Positions 62,153 to 64,000 of a stretch of 64,000 nt of DNA are shown here, in pieces. The stretch's first letter is position 1, and each line of letters starts with the position of its first letter. Position numbers and translations under genes: made by a program. The stretch is from Brevundimonas diminuta 3F5N (GTDB taxonomy: Bacteria > Pseudomonadota > Alphaproteobacteria > Caulobacterales > Caulobacteraceae): the NCBI RefSeq assembly GCF_900163625.1, contig NZ_FUIE01000079.1:1-64000 (forward strand), in the 5' to 3' direction. Below the pieces are notes generated by a model. That model saw only the letters and a program-made list of their open reading frames with translations, was not told the DNA's origin and did no database searches.

Positions 62153-63430
62153 TCAGCGCGGCTCCAGCGCCCGCCAGCCGATGTCGGTGCGGTGGAAACC
62201 GCCCGGCCAGTCGATCCTGGCGATGGCCTCATAGGCGCGCTCGCGCGCCTGGGCCACGTCGTCGCCATAGGCGCAGACGTTCAGCACACGACCGCCCGCC
62301 GCCGCCAGGACGCCGTCATCGCGCAGCTTGGTCCCGGCATGGAAGACCTGGACGTGCGGGCCGAAGTCCTGATCTGCGCCGCGGATGACCGAGCCTTCCA
62401 GCGGGCTGTCGGGATAGCCCTTGGCCGCCAGCACCACGCAGATCACCACCCCCGGCTTGAACGCCGGCGCCGGCGCCTGGGTCAGGTCGCCGCGCGCGCA
62501 GGCCAGCAGCAGCGGCACGACGTCGCCGTCCAGCCGCATCATCAGCACCTGACACTCCGGATCGCCGAAGCGGGCGTTGAACTCGACCACCTTGGGGCCT
62601 TCGGCCGTCGCCATCAGTCCGACGTAGAGGACGCCGCGATAGGGGGCGCCTTCCTCGGCCATCTTCTGGATGGTCGGAACGACCACGCGGTCGTTGGCCG
62701 CCTGGGTGAAGGCCGCCGTGAAGACGGGCGCGGGCGAATAAGCGCCCATGCCGCCGGTGTTCGGCCCCAGATCGCCGTCGAAGGCGCGCTTGTGGTCCTG
62801 GGCGCCGCCAAACAGCACGGCCCGCGTCCCGTCCGACAGGGCGAAGAGGGACCCCTCCTCCCCGTCCATGAATTCCTCGATCACCACGCGCGATCCGGCC
62901 GATCCGAACCGCCCGCCCAGCATCCGCTCGATCTCGGCCTCCGCGTCGGCGCGATCGGGACTGATGGCCACGCCCTTGCCCGCCGCCAGACCGTCGGCCT
63001 TGATGACATAGGGGGCCGAATATTGATCCAGCGCCGCCTTGGCCGAGGCGACGTCCTCATAGACGCCATAGCCCGCCGTCGGGATGCCGTGGCGTTGCAG
63101 GAAGGCCTTGGAGAAGGCCTTGGAGGTCTCCAGCTGCGCCGCCGCCTGCGTCGGGCCGAAGCAGGGGACGCCCGCCGCGTTCAGCCGGTCGGCCAGACCC
63201 TCGGCCAGGGCCGATTCCGGACCGACCACGACCAGATCCGCCTTCATCTCGCGCGCCAGCGCCGCCAGACCCTCGGCGTCAGTGGCCTTCAGGTCGGGCC
63301 GCATCTCGCCCAGCTTGGCCATGCCGGGATTACCGGGCGCAACGACGAGCCGCGCGACCAGCGGCGACTGGGCGATCTTCCAGGCCAGGGCGTGTTCGCG
63401 CCCTCCCGATCCGACGAGCAGAATGTTCAT
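62153..63430 (-). CDS. purD: Phosphoribosylamine-glycine ligase
   Basis: A 425-residue ATP-grasp enzyme of purine synthesis making glycinamide ribonucleotide. 'MNILLVGSGGREHALAWKIA', 'YVIKADGLAAGKGVAI', 'EEFMDGEEGSLFAL', 'QDHKRAFDGDLGPNTGGMGA' and 'EFNARFGDPECQVLMMRL' are diagnostic and in order. Length normal. Convergent with the L,D-transpeptidase. Confidence 0.97.
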   Translation of the reverse strand: MNILLVGSGGREHALAWKIAQSPLVARLVVAPGNPGMAKLGEMRPDLKATDAEGLAALAREMKADLVVVGPESALAEGLADRLNAAGVPCFGPTQAAAQLETSKAFSKAFLQRHGIPTAGYGVYEDVASAKAALDQYSAPYVIKADGLAAGKGVAISPDRADAEAEIERMLGGRFGSAGSRVVIEEFMDGEEGSLFALSDGTRAVLFGGAQDHKRAFDGDLGPNTGGMGAYSPAPVFTAAFTQAANDRVVVPTIQKMAEEGAPYRGVLYVGLMATAEGPKVVEFNARFGDPECQVLMMRLDGDVVPLLLACARGDLTQAPAPAFKPGVVICVVLAAKGYPDSPLEGSVIRGADQDFGPHVQVFHAGTKLRDDGVLAAAGGRVLNVCAYGDDVAQARERAYEAIARIDWPGGFHRTDIGWRALEPR

Positions 63431-63502
63431 GGGGGCGGAATGGCCGCACGCGCCGTCCCGGTCAAGCGCCGGAAAGGGTTAGCGGCCCCTCGACGGCGGA
63501 AA

Positions 63503-63922
63503 TCAGGGAACCCAGGCGGGCAAGGCTTTCAACTGCGCCAGCGTCATGTTCGACACCAGGTCGTAGTCATCGCCCTCCTTCCGCGTGGTCAGGCCATCCA
63601 GCGAAATACGGACCCAGCGCGGGCCGCGCTCGCCTGCCGGCTCGATGATCAGGCCGGTGACGGCGCCCGAGGCGTCCATATCGACCCGCTGAACGTCGCC
63701 CAGATCGACGCCCGCAGGCGTGATGAGGTCGGCGTCCTCCAATTGCGTCACGGTCAAGCCTAGGGCCATGGCCCCCGCCGGGGCGGCGGGCTCCCCATGG
63801 ACGGTCGGCGCCGAGGCGGCGTCGGGCGAGGCCTCGGGCGTTCTGTCCGGCTTGGCCGGCGGCTGCGAACAGGCCGCCAGCAGGGCCGCAGCCGAGGCGG
63901 CCGCGAACAAGGTCTTCATCAT
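63503..63922 (-). CDS. PRC-barrel-like lipoprotein
   Basis: A 139-residue exported protein with signal peptide and lipobox 'LLAAC' (Cys 18), a Pro/Ala linker to about residue 50 and a C-terminal domain 'LTVTQLEDADLITPAGVDLG' with 'VQRVDMDASGAVTGLIIEP', which has the shape of a PRC barrel. Function unknown. It lies upstream of purD on the same strand with about 70 bases between. Confidence 0.78.
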   Translation of the reverse strand: MMKTLFAAASAAALLAACSQPPAKPDRTPEASPDAASAPTVHGEPAAPAGAMALGLTVTQLEDADLITPAGVDLGDVQRVDMDASGAVTGLIIEPAGERGPRWVRISLDGLTTRKEGDDYDLVSNMTLAQLKALPAWVP

Positions 63923-63937
63923 CGAACCCTCCTGTCT

Positions 63938-64000
63938 CTAGATCAGGGCCGAGACCACATAGACGCCGGCGCCGGCCAGAAGAATCACCCCCAGAACCAG
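63938..64000 (-). CDS. C-terminal end of a membrane protein (start outside window)
   Basis: Minus-strand frame entering from the window edge and ending at 63938: 'LVLGVILLAGAGVYVVSALI', a single hydrophobic helix running up to the stop. Only 20 residues are visible. It stands about 15 bases upstream of the lipoprotein start and may share its transcript. Confidence 0.5.
   Translation of the reverse strand: MVLGVILLAGAGVYVVSALI

Noticed and set aside
1-64000. CRISPR arrays, tRNA or rRNA genes, insertion sequences, prophage genes
   Set aside because: No regular spaced repeats, no cloverleaf with a CCA-type end in the gaps, and no transposase, integrase or structural phage protein among the translations that I could recognise.

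Overview
The window looks like chromosomal DNA of a high-GC alphaproteobacterium of the Caulobacterales, most likely Brevundimonas or a close relative. This rests on gene content and order (an ETF-QO / TPR protein / ispE block; flgB-flgC-fliE divergent from fliO-fliP; many TonB-dependent receptors; GlyRS as separate alpha and beta subunits) and on codon use. No species claim is made. No rRNA, tRNA, CRISPR array, transposase, integrase or phage gene was seen.

0-19 kb is mostly housekeeping: a TPR-like protein end, monothiol glutaredoxin, a hotdog thioesterase, glyQ-glyS, a polysaccharide deacetylase, an S8-family autotransporter protease, ispE, a secreted TPR protein, ETF-ubiquinone oxidoreductase, a family-4-like uracil-DNA glycosylase, a lytic transglycosylase and a glutathione-transferase-like protein. 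It ends with a small multidrug resistance protein of the Gdx type. The leader of that gene carries two ACGA-loop hairpins that fit a guanidine-II (mini-ykkC) riboswitch.

19-26 kb holds a TonB-dependent receptor, two small overlapping genes, a LuxR-type regulator with a C-terminal membrane segment, a prepilin peptidase and an OmpA-like lipoprotein. It also holds a gene broken by a perfect 179-bp inverted repeat. 26-29.7 kb is a copper module: a DUF411 protein, a CopZ-like chaperone, CueR and CopA, with two CueR-type operators.

29.7-41.9 kb is a cobalamin uptake and late-assembly cluster: btuB, cobC, btuF, btuC, btuD, cobD, cobQ, cobT, cobS, a dual-specificity-type phosphatase, cobO and a DUF1636 protein. 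Nearly all overlap by a few bases, and a cobalamin riboswitch lies upstream. cobP (cobU) is divergent. The phosphatase may supply the missing CobC-type dephosphorylation step.

41.9-50 kb differs in base composition, parts of it being clearly AT-rich. It carries an iron-type signalling set: an outer-membrane receptor, an ECF sigma factor, a FecR-like anti-sigma, a large STN-containing TonB receptor and a small secreted protein. It looks horizontally acquired. 50-64 kb returns to housekeeping: HNH nuclease, ASCH protein, TRIC/UPF0126 membrane protein, AlkA-like glycosylase, GluQ, flagellar fliE-flgC-flgB and fliO-fliP, HU, a very large secreted TPR protein, a DUF983 protein, an amidohydrolase, an L,D-transpeptidase, purD and a PRC-barrel-like lipoprotein.
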